Assembly (NCBI GenBank): GCA_045837725.1
Contig: JBEWZL010000306.1
Coordinates: 248,001-312,000 of the forward strand
Direction of reading: 5' to 3'
Source: Vermamoeba vermiformis
Lineage: Eukaryota > Tubulinea > Echinamoebida
DNA length: 64,000 nt
How positions within the stretch are numbered: the first letter of the stretch is position 1; the number at the start of each line of letters is the position of its first letter. Below, one piece after another: positions 46,269 through 55,559 of this stretch. A program made the translations under genes and the position numbers. Under the pieces are notes generated by a model. It had not been told where the DNA came from and ran no database searches. It saw only the letters and a program-made list of their open reading frames with translations.

Positions 46269-48044
46269 ACACCGTAGAGATACCAAAACTTGACCTTTAT
46301 TATGGCAGTGCCATCCATGGCGGCCTAAGGTATGAAGCCCAAAAATTTGTTCGACAAACTACAACTGTTGACACGTGAAAAATATCTCTTGTGACACGTG
46401 TCAAAGTTTGATTTTTTCGCGTGTCAAAAAAATCTGAGGAAGGCTTTCAAAATCGTTTGCAGATACGTAACGTCGAAATACTCTTTTAAAATTATCGCTA
46501 GTGAGCTGTTCGCTAATATGTTTTCAATTAGAGCGCTCTCTTGGAACTCAACGTTTAATCTCGTAATTACGCCTGAATCTGGGGAACTAATCCGCAAAGA
46601 AATTCCGCTGATCAGTATTGGGGACATGAGTGTGCACGATCAAATTAGACAACGAGGAAAAGTCTACAAATACAAACTCAAACTCACAAAATTGGTAAAA
46701 AATATTAATATATTCATAATATTAATAAATTAATTAATTAATTATTAATTTTTACAGATGCTGTCGGAATTTTTCAGTAACGTAAGTCCTACATGTAGAA
46801 CGAATTTTTTTGGATTTCCATATCGCTAATTATATATTAAATCGTAGCGATATTATTGGGGATATACTATAGATATAAACCAGCAGTTAGATGTGTTGCA
46901 AGATTCGACGCATAGACTACTGCCGGATCTGAAGATGAAGATCGCCCGTGTCGGGTTTAAGTCGCATTGCTTCAAAGATGTATTTCGCTATGAAAACCCA
47001 TTTCTTTATCCACCGACATGCATAGTACCTTATGCATACGGCACAGGCACCTCTGCAAATTTTTGTTATCAGGATCTGAATGGTAAGTTCGACCGAAGTA
47101 TTTTTCTTTGGTATTAACTTATTGACTTTGATTATATTAGTGGTTCATGAATATATTCCAATTATAGTAAAAAACTTCAATGACACGATTAAGTCGCAAA
47201 TGCAGCTTTATTTGGCCGAGATTGTTTGCGGATTTGAGCTGCTTCATGAAAAGGGCTTGTATTTGGCGTACGTTTTAAATATTAATGACTATATAATTAT
47301 ATATATAATATATTAACTATTATTGTAGGGATTCTATTCCTGTCATTAAAAAAGACGGTAATTATATTACATTTTAAAAAAATATTTGAAGGACTTAGCC
47401 GATACTTATACGTGAAATTTCATCATTTTTACAGGTCATTTGCAGTTCATTTACGCAGGACCGCGTCAATTGCAGAATTATTCGTACTTCGGACTGCCAC
47501 CCGAAAAAGATCGACACCTCCAACAGATCGGCCTCAAGCCATCCGCTCTCTGCACGCCATTTCAAACGGACTGTTACGCACTAGGCATATTTTTGCTCGA
47601 AGTGTGCAGCGGTGAAGTGCTGTACAAACAAGTCAAGCAAGTGACTGCTGTGTCGGTGCCTGGGGGCTTGCCTGTTGAGATCCGAATGATGATATCAAAC
47701 GTAAGTCTAGTGGGATTTAATTATAGGCTAAGATTTGGTGTATCGAGTTGCGTTAAACAAAAAAATTCGCATAGAATTCAATTCCGTACAACTTGATGAT
47801 ATTTCCCTACTTCTTTCCTTTTTAGGAATGTCCGTGTGGACGCAAAATTTTACTAGTTCGGTTCGAAATTTTGTACTTAATGACAGATATTAACGTCGTT
47901 TTGTTAAAGTTGCTCAACAAGGATGGCAAAGAAAGACCGAAGACCTTGGCAGCGATCAAGAAAGAGCCGTACTTCAAAGGCATTGACTGGCAGAAGATGC
48001 GAAAACAGCAGTGGTCGCCAAAGTTCTTGCCTAATTTGGAATAA
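45589..48044 (+). CDS. F-box protein fused to a degenerate (pseudo)kinase domain, left copy
   Basis: Exons 45589-45687, 45915-46050, 46140-46329, 46532-46694, 46758-46781 (24-nt mini-exon), about 46884-47082, 47141-47267, 47329-47357, 47435-47700, 47826-48044; 483 residues. The N-terminus is an F-box: INELPFEILMEIFEYFSISE, IARFPMTCTHWRDLMQQDHF. The C-terminal half follows a kinase lobe order (LAEIVCGFELLHEKGLYLA, then VIKKDGHLQFIYAGPR, SYFGLPPEKD, CYALGIFLLEVCSG, EPYFKGIDW), but HRD, DFG and a glycine loop are missing, so it should be catalytically dead. F-boxes bind SKP1 in SCF ubiquitin ligases, so this could be a substrate receptor using a kinase fold. The pseudokinase call rests on motif order, not on a search. 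Confidence 0.75.
46368..46428 (+). repeat. TGACACGTGTCA palindrome element, left intron copy
   Basis: In the third intron of the left F-box/pseudokinase gene. It contains TGACACGTGTCA (46392-46403), the spacer AAAGTTTGATTTTTTC, then GCGTGTCAA. A second TTGACACGTG lies at 46368-46377. The unit can form a hairpin and recurs at 49937-49973 in the same orientation. Confidence 0.75.
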
Positions 48045-48401
48045 ACCAGGGCATTAGCCCTCACTCGAAACTAAACCGCAAAGTTCGTGGTTTTTTATCT
48101 AAAAGGAATAGAAGAGCAGCACAGCGGCCAAAAAAGGCAATACCACAAGCGATTTGCGTCACTCCCTCGTACTGATGGCTCTACGAATGTCACTGTCGCT
48201 GCTCAGTTTCGCCGGGCCGAAAACATTTAGACTGCTCTTTCGTTGTGGGAAGTCAACGCTTTCACCGGATTTCAACAAAAGATCACTTACACCTCGCTCG
48301 ACACGACACTAAGAGCTAGACTCAATACCGCCAGATAAAGATATTTACGCCAACACTAACAATTTTGGTGGTTGACGATGTTGACGACAGCACGAATACT
48401 T
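48045..48401. other. Convergent spacer at the centre of the inverted pair
   Basis: 357 bases between the two convergent F-box/pseudokinase 3' ends. It is less AT-rich than other spacers in its middle (about 48110-48250). No ORF or RNA gene supported. Confidence 0.5.
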
Positions 48402-49774
48402 TTATTCCAAATTAGGCAAGAAGCTCGGGGACCACTGCTGTTTTCGCATTTTCTGCCAATCAATAGCTTTGTTCTTGAAGTACGGCTCATTCTTGATCGC
48501 TGCAATGTTCTTCGCTCGGTTTGACGGATTGTTATCAAGCAGCTAAAAAAGAACAATAAGAAATTTAAGTCTTTTCGAGATTAATTACGGAACTTACGAG
48601 ATTTAGTAGCCAGTACAAAGGGTCGGTCGGGTGAAAGTTCGATGGAATTTTCGCACGTGTTACTTGATGGATCTGTTTTTGCACTAGTGTGCCAGTACAC
48701 ACTTCAAGCATAAATACACCGAGGCAGTAGCACTCAGTTTGGAACCAAGATCCCGAGCCCCGTTCGTTTTCAGGTGCAAGACCAAAATAGGAAAATACTT
48801 CGCGATCACGCGGTCCTACGTAAATGAACTGCAAATGTCCTACAGAACGGTTAAGTATTAAAAACAAATTACTATTTTCGGTCAAAAAAACTTACCATCG
48901 CTTTTGATGATTGGAATACAATCCCTGTCAATCGGAGTTAATCGAGTTGTATTACTAATAATTGAGTTACTGCTTACTTCATATGCAATCGGTTTTCATG
49001 AAGAAATTCAAAGCCGCAAACAATTTCTGCCAAATAAAGATGTATTTGCGACTTGATCTGGTCGTTGAAATTGTTCGCGAGAACGGAGGTGTATTCATGA
49101 ACTACAGAAACAGTTAGAATAGTTCACAAAATATCGAATTTCTATATTTGGCAACGTACGCTGCAAATTGCGATAAATAAAGACTACGGAAGAATCTGGG
49201 TATTGTTCTTTGAAAATTCCAGCTGGCGGATAAATGAAGGGGTTCTCATATCGATAGAGCTTCTTAAACATATGCATCTTGAAACCAACACGGGCCACCA
49301 GAAATTCGGTCGTTGTGCCTTGATACTCGAAATTGAACGGCACTAATGTGTCTAATGCTGTGATGGGATGATGTTGACTCCGCAGAAATTTGCACTTAAT
49401 AATTGATGAAAATTAGAAATAATTAATAAAAATTATTTTAAAAATGTCAAAGCACGAAAAATCACGACGCAAATTCGCGATGATAATTATAATTATAATT
49501 TTTAATAAAATTTGTATTATTGCTTACCAATTTGGCCTCACTAGCGAATTTAGGAGGTGCCGTAATAGCAAAAAGAAACATATTTCTGATTTCTTCAAGT
49601 TCGTTTTGCACCATTTTTGTAAGTTTCAGATTGAACTTAAAAGTTTTTCCGCGATGTCGGATCTGTTGTCTGCTCGTTGTTTCAGTGATATTGATTAAGG
49701 CGACTTCTTTTCGAATCGGTTCTCCATCTTCGGGTGTGATTACTATTGTAAATGTCGCGTTCCATTTCACAGCA
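48402..49774 (-). CDS. Pseudokinase part of the right, disrupted F-box/pseudokinase copy
   Basis: Minus-strand exons 49774-49528, 49394-49160, 49101-48978, 48924-48896, 48839-48598, 48542-48402; 338 codons that stay open. They parallel the left copy block by block: WNATFTIVITPEDGEPIRKE, VARVGFKMHMFKKLYRYENP, LAEIVCGFEFLHENRLH, IPIIKSDGHLQFIYVGPR, FSYFGLAPENERG, CYCLGVFMLEVCTG, AIDWQKMRKQQWSPSFLPNLE. HRD and DFG are missing here as well. The first exon begins in phase 2, expecting an upstream exon that the A18-disrupted exon no longer supplies. The absence of internal stops suggests recent disruption, an alternative start, or a chimeric exon. The mini-exon of the left copy is not separate here. 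Confidence 0.65.
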
Positions 49775-49936
49775 CTAATTTAAAGAATAATTAACGGCCC
49801 TGCCAGGATTTTACAAAGTTTATCAAAACTTCAATTTGACACGTCAAAAATGTTAGCGATATAACTAACCATATAATTTAATAAGAGTATTTTTTGACGT
49901 ATGAAACGCGTTTCGTTAGCGTTTAGTGAGATTGTT

Positions 49937-49973
49937 TTGACACGTGTCAAAGTTTGATTTTTTCACGTGTCAA
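49937..49973 (+). repeat. 37-bp palindrome-ended element, right copy
   Basis: Starts TTGACACGTG and ends CACGTGTCAA, a perfect 10-bp terminal inverted repeat around AAAGTTTGATTTTTT. It matches 46391-46427 with one clear internal mismatch, in the same plus-strand orientation although the surrounding genes are inverted. It is not simply part of the inverted repeat. Confidence 0.75.
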
Positions 49974-50078
49974 CAATTGTGGTTACGTGTCAGTCCGTTA
50001 CCTTATTCCACCAGTAAAATGTTGCGCGCGCCAAATAACTTTCGCGGGCTGATAGTCCGTGGCATATTAATTCACTTG

Positions 50079-50096
50079 TTTTTTTTTTTTTTTTTT
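50079..50096 (-). repeat. A18 homopolymer in the third exon of the right F-box copy
   Basis: An uninterrupted run of 18 T on the plus strand (A on the gene strand), by far the longest homopolymer I noticed in the window. It sits exactly where similarity between the two inverted arms ends, so it marks a breakpoint. Confidence 0.95.
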
Positions 50097-50767
50097 CTTC
50101 AAACCAGGCTCTAATGTCACTTTGTAATCGAACACTTCGTCAGGCACGGATGCGCTAACGTGAACTGCCATGTTCATGGTCAGACCGAACAACGATCTGT
50201 ACTGCAGCCAGTGCATGAATGTAAGTTCTATATTTGGTAATTTTTTATCGGTTAATGAACGTCCTATTGGTCACACGACGATGAATGCGAATCATTATTA
50301 TTTTTACCGTGGCCACATCGCTGTGACAGTTCTTCGAGTTGTTTCTTTGTTGGAGTCTCGCCAACGTATTGGCCATATGTCTTGCGAGCAAGTGAGACCC
50401 AGAAGTGATCTTGTTGCATCAGATCACGCCAATGAGTGCACGTCTGAAAAAATAAGAAATATGTCAGAACAAAAATTAGTGCAATAATTTATCCATATTG
50501 ACTATACGCTATTGCGTTAGTTAATACCATAATCTGCGAAAAGAATCGCTCGAGACGATTTTAATAAAAATTAATTGAGAAAATTATTTCTGTTATTGAC
50601 GTTAGAAAAAACAAAGATTAATTCGAAATAATTACACGTTATTGTAAGTAATTTTATAAAATAATTACCATTGGAAAGCGAGCAATTTCAGAGATCGAGA
50701 AATACTCGAAGATCTCCATCAAAATCTCGAACGGAAGGTCATTGATGGAGAATGTGTCGCTATCCAT
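50097..50767 (-). repeat. Right arm of a large inverted repeat
   Basis: Inverted counterpart of about 45589-46268; high identity across exons 2-3 and neighbouring intron sequence, ending at the A18 tract. The spacing between arms is about 3.8 kb, filled by the more diverged 3' halves of the two genes. Confidence 0.85.
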
Positions 50768-50958
50768 ATCACTTTTCGCTGAAAGCTGGTGCTTCTCCGT
50801 GGCTCTCAAATAACCGCTCTATTTCAATCAGATTAGGGACATGCGATTCACAAATGATCCGCGAAATTTCGTGGAAACGATGTTTACGTACTGGAAACCG
50901 TGGCAAAGATGTTAGTTAGAAACCCAAAATCAGTTCCTATTTTCGCAGAACATACCAA

Positions 50959-53582
50959 TCAATCGAAGATAATATCCATTCTTTTGGACTGGAGGATCAA
51001 CAAATCCGGAGACTCCGAGTCACCTTGTCCATCGTCTAGTGTCACTCTCTTTACACTAGGACAACTTTCTAAGGATTCTAATATCCGATCCGCGTTCATC
51101 CTGCGAGAGGAACCAATCAGTTTCAGACCAATAATAAAATCGCATCTGCTTACTCGTAACAACGGGACAGCTCAAGACGACTCAATTTAGGACACTCTAC
51201 TGCTTCCAAGAACATCAATTCAGTGTTACGTAATATGCTTAAATACGCCAGACTCGTTGATCGCAATGAGAGCCTTTCAGCATTGCCACCAATAATCTTC
51301 AGCTCGCGAAGTCGAGAAAACTGATCCAGAATATGTCGCATTATTTCTGCTAATGGAGCATCGCTCCATAGAGCTAACACCATCTTTTCCAAATTTGGTG
51401 CGTTATCAATCGACGGAATTTCGAAGGGTGTCGGCGAGTATACGTTCAAGTAAAACAATCTTGGCGTGCTCAGATTTAATTCGGATAACGCAGCGTTAAT
51501 TACTAACAATCTGTTGTTGTAGCAAGACATTAGGCCATAATAACAGATGGTAATATCAAAAAAGTGTACCTGAGGTTTGGAGCCTCAATGCTGAGGCGTG
51601 CGCTGCAAGTTATATCCAAGCTGCGCAATGAATCCGAGATAATGTCTATAGATTGCACGTGTATTGAGGCAGTAACTGATTTTAGCCTATTCAAGGCTAA
51701 CAATCGTTCGAACTCGATACAATTGACATCCAGCTCTGTATTTGAAACATCCAGCGGAGAAGTCGCTTGAACGTACGTGACTGTCAGCTCTTCAAGAGCT
51801 GTTTGATATCGAATCAGCAATGAAAATGCCTTTGGAGAAGATACGGCTATTGACAAACTCGTCAAATGAATGCTATGACTTAACAAACTCTCGATGCACT
51901 CTGTAATTAAGCCGTTATTTATATAAACATTTTTTACCTAGAATTGTTCGCACTTACCGTCGTTCAAACGAAGATCAGTTAAATTCAGTCGTGTCAGATT
52001 AGGACATTCGAAGGACTTGGTGTATTTCAGCCCTTGTTCTGTTTTAATAAACAATGACTTGAGATTCCGCGAAGAAAACGACTCGAAATTTATCGTCGTT
52101 CTTAGTGACAGCTATAACACCGTTAAAAATCGCCGTTTTCGAACGAATTTACGCACCTTTGTCAAAGATGTAATCGCAGTGCAGACATGCTGAATGACAT
52201 CGCTGGTCACGTGAGTAGTGGACTTCAATGTTAGTGACGTCAAGCTAGTTTTGTTGTTATGGGCCAGTTGTAGTAAAATATTGTCGTTCACTGTTGTATC
52301 AACCAATGCTAATTCTTCCAGCGCGGTACGTTTGGTGACTATTTCAGCGAGTCCCTCTTCGGACACCAGCATACAATTATACCTGGTACAAAAAGGGTCA
52401 GTTAGAGCACCTAGCGATTCGTAGCGTGACTTACAGTGAAAGTGATTTCAAACGCGTTGCGCGTTCTGCCAACTGGAAGAACATTTGATCAACAAATAAC
52501 GAACTGTTGATGTACAACCGCTCAATATTTTGACACCTATCACCGAATTTATCAAAGTTCTCGGAAGTCAGCCGAACGCTCTTTTGAACTTCAAGATTTT
52601 TCAGCTTGAGACAGTGCTCGAGTAGGCTCTATATTGGTATTGTAAGTAACATCGGGGACGAATTAACCAACAGTCTTACGTCAAATACACGATCGTCCAT
52701 GAATTGCACGGACAAATCTTCTAACGCTGTCAAATTCTTGAAGGATTGAGGCCACTCTATTTGAACTCTGAATGGGCCGTGAATTTGAAATTCAATCTTG
52801 TATTTTGAGTTAAAACTTACTTATCAATCCTAAGCGATACTAATTGATAACAGTTATCAAGTATTTTGTTCATTATGCTTTTGTCTTCAATTTTGTCGAG
52901 GTGTAACGATTTTAAGGTAGTTCCGTTGGTATTGGCAAACAAAAGCGAGTATGATGTCGGACGAATAATACTCGCTTTCAACGTTTCGATGTTATTCAAT
53001 GGATGCGTAATTCGTCGAAGCTAATAATTAACAATAAGTTGGAGCAGATCGATGGGTATGAGTTAGGCTAACAAACCTGTGAGCATTTAGAAATGTCCAA
53101 ATATTTTATTTGCGTGCACGACGATATTATGGTTGCTAGCATATCGTCATCTACATTAGTACTGCAGAAAATTGATTAAAAAATTGCAAAATATTTCAAA
53201 TAATTTGTTACCTCTTAAGATCGAGAAATTCGATTGCCTTGCATGTTGCTATTGCCTTTGCGTGCTCAAGTGACAAATTAGAAAAATTGGTGATTGCTAG
53301 ATGCGTCAAAGTTGCGTTGAGGCTCGCAAAAAGTTCTGTAAAGGAAGCAAGCGACTGACGTTGTATATAATACGTTAAATCGATTTTTTTGATATCAGCG
53401 TCGAGGAATAAGGCCAAATTAATGTCTTTATCCAGGATCTCCTCCTTCGTCAATAATTTATGGAGCAGCTTTTCTTTCAATTCAGAAGGGATAGGCAAAG
53501 ATGAATAACACTCGATTTTATCTGCTATTTTTTCAAGACAGACAGATAAAAGTGTCCATTGTTTTGTGGTTGTGTTGCTCAT
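50959..53582 (-). CDS. ZYG11-like leucine-rich repeat protein with BC-box and Cul2-like box
   Basis: Minus-strand exons 53582-53212, 53161-53077, 53020-52821, 52767-52680, 52628-52435, 52382-52157, 52111-51958, 51900-51570, 51510-51154, 51100-50959; 715 residues. Residues 10-19 read TLLSVCLEKI, fitting the Elongin BC-box (S/T)LxxxCxxx(I/L). Residues 29-40, LPIPSELKEKLL, resemble a Cul2-box. These precede irregular LRRs through the rest of the protein (LTHLAITNFSNLS, CTQIKYLDISKC, TSLTSLTLKSTT, CPNLTRLNLTDLRLND, CPKLSRLELSRC). This order is that of ZYG11/ZER1, the CUL2-Elongin BC receptors for N-degron substrates. ZYG11's C-terminal ARM repeats are not evident, so it may be an LRR-only relative. 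Substrate unknown. Confidence 0.75.
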
Positions 53583-53810
53583 CAGTGAGTTGAGTACGAA
53601 AAAAATCGTCCGAGACTAGGCAAACGTGCCTACCTTAACAGGTGTTCAACGACCTAAACACCTCACTACGTTGTCGCGAGGTCAGTGGGAACAGCAAGGT
53701 TGAGGAAACTGGATCGGAATCAGGATCAAACAATTAAACCCCGTCAAGTATTTCAGCAATATTGTTTATAGAAAAATACTGGAGATAATTAATACATTAG
53801 CACCATTGAC

Positions 53811-54965
53811 TTAGAAGCTAAGCATGTCCAAAGAGCGCTTGCCGTTCTGATCGCATTGCTTGTTTTGGAGATCGCAAGTGTAACCGTTAGGGCAGCAAGA
53901 TTGCTTGTCGCTGCAGCAGACGGCATTGGGGTAGGGGCAGCAGCCGTATGAGCCTGATTGCAATTGGCAGCAAGTGGAGCCGCTGTTGCATTCGCTACCG
54001 TCAGGGCAGTTCACGTCACGACCCTGCACCAAAATGTTAGATGTGATCTAAGATGTTCAGATCTAACAAGTAATTTGTGACCCATATGGCGTAGTTATAT
54101 TTGCCAAATTGGTAATTGATTTGCTATCGAGGGTTACGGAATTCAGATCCGGGTATGACACATACTTGGACTTGAACCAATGACAAAGCCTTGCCCTTGC
54201 GAGCGGATTGAACGCATTGCTTGTTGGTAAGGTCGCAAGTGTAGCCGTTAGGGCAGCAAGATTGCTTGTCACTGCAGCACACAGCGTTGGCGTACGGGCA
54301 GCAACCGTACTCACCGGATTGCAATTGGCAGCAAGTGTCAGCTGGAATTAAAGCATTAGATCTTTGAATATTGCTATTTGCACGTGTAATATAGCGATGA
54401 TGGAGGAGAGGGATCAACTTACTGCTAGGGCAAGAGCTGCCATCAGCACAGCTGACATCTCGGGCCTATAATGAAAAATAAATAACTGAACGATGCAACG
54501 TGCTTGTTAATGCGTGTTCCACGATTATTCTAATTTTTATAGTGCAGCTAAATTTTTCGTGCGAAAGTTCTCGATCAAGTTTGAAGAAGAGACATACTTC
54601 CAATTGAATTTCCTCTTTAGCTTGAGTATCCTCAGCTTTTTGAATGCATTGGCTCTTTTGAACATCACAAGTATAGCCGTTAGGGCAGCAAGAAGAGTGA
54701 TCACTGAAATTTGTTAATAATTTTCGTATTTTTCAAAGCAATTTAATTTACCTGCAGCAAACAGCTTGAGGGTAAGGGCAGCAACCATATTGACCATCGG
54801 CGAGTTCGCAGCCTATTTTATAAATACTTTAACGACCGCCGAAGATTTTTTTGATCAAATCCTCTTACAAGTTTGATCGCTCTCGCAGGTACCAGCAGGA
54901 CAACTGTCAGCAGTAACAATGGTAAAGACGGCAAGAGCCGCAACTAAAAAGAAGACAAACTTCAT
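53811..54965 (-). CDS. Secreted protein with three half-granulin repeats
   Basis: Minus-strand exons 54965-54869, 54812-54752, 54703-54598, 54465-54423, 54341-54166, 54023-53811; 231 residues. A signal peptide ([19 protein letters not shown]) precedes three copies of a granulin-like module: [40 protein letters not shown] and [20 protein letters not shown], each ending NGYTCD(V/L). The CCxxxxxxCCxxxxxCCP spacing is diagnostic of granulin/epithelin; each module covers roughly the core of a full granulin. Such proteins are secreted or lysosomal and processed to small disulfide-stacked peptides, and occur in amoebae and plants. Intron positions recur between modules, so the gene grew by exon duplication. 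Confidence 0.9.
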
Positions 54966-55559
54966 TGTGTTCGTGTTGATTGTTGGATCGTAAAAAATGC
55001 TTGCGCACAGCACAACAAGAGAACCTGTTTCGGCCCGCCACTGGGGCCGCCGCGGTTCACCACGAGTTAATCACAATTATTCATGAAAGTTATTTCAGAC
55101 CATCTCCTTCCTGAAATTCAGTGGCCGTTGCGTGGATGTTCTGTTAGCAGATTTATTAATTGCATTACTATTACGCGTAGATTGCTGCTATAATTACGTA
55201 AATAATATCATGCTTTTACCGTACCATGGCTAGGTATTTTTATCAAGAAAATGGAAGATATTCGGATGTGCTGGTACGTACTGCTCTCAATGACCACGGC
55301 GCTCATCAGCAAACGTACTACATTATTTGTATTCAGTATGACATGCTTAGCACTCGGCAGAAGATTGAAGCAAAGAGACCCCTGGACTTTAGTGTCAAGC
55401 TGATCAGCGTGCTAATACGTGTGCTGTCGTATGCTTGTATTAACATACGCTCAACGTTATCTTTCTTGATGCGCGTCAATCAATCAATCAGCACTTGATT
55501 TAATTGATGTTGGCGTTTTTCCCATCAGTTCCCACACTTTCTAAACAAGGCGAAAACAA
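54966..55559. other. Divergent intergenic region, granulin-like / giant protein
   Basis: 594 bases between the two divergent starts. A GC-rich patch (CGGCCCGCCACTGGGGCCGCCGCGG, about 55031-55055) stands out from the AT-rich surroundings. A 90-codon frame at 55226-55498 lacks support. Both flanking genes encode secreted products. Confidence 0.5.

Larger units (their letters stand above)
50067..50767 (-). pseudogene. F-box exons of the right copy, truncated by an A18 tract and stop
   Basis: Minus-strand exons 50767-50669, 50443-50308, 50227-50067 give 131 codons. They cover the F-box (INDLPFEILMEIFEYFSISE) and the following FMHWLQYRSLFGLTMN block, nearly identical to the left copy. In the third exon, right after the codons for EPGL, 18 adenines on the coding strand (50079-50096) give a Lys run and then TAA at 50069-50067. 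The left copy continues there for 20 more codons before its donor. The product would be an F-box-only protein, or the gene is dead. The donor GTAACG further on could define an extended non-coding exon. Confidence 0.7.

Noticed and set aside
55226-55498. 90-codon frame upstream of the giant protein, as a possible 5' exon or small gene
   Set aside because: No signal peptide or homology, and the ATG at 55560 gives a clear signal peptide with a phase-consistent splice chain.
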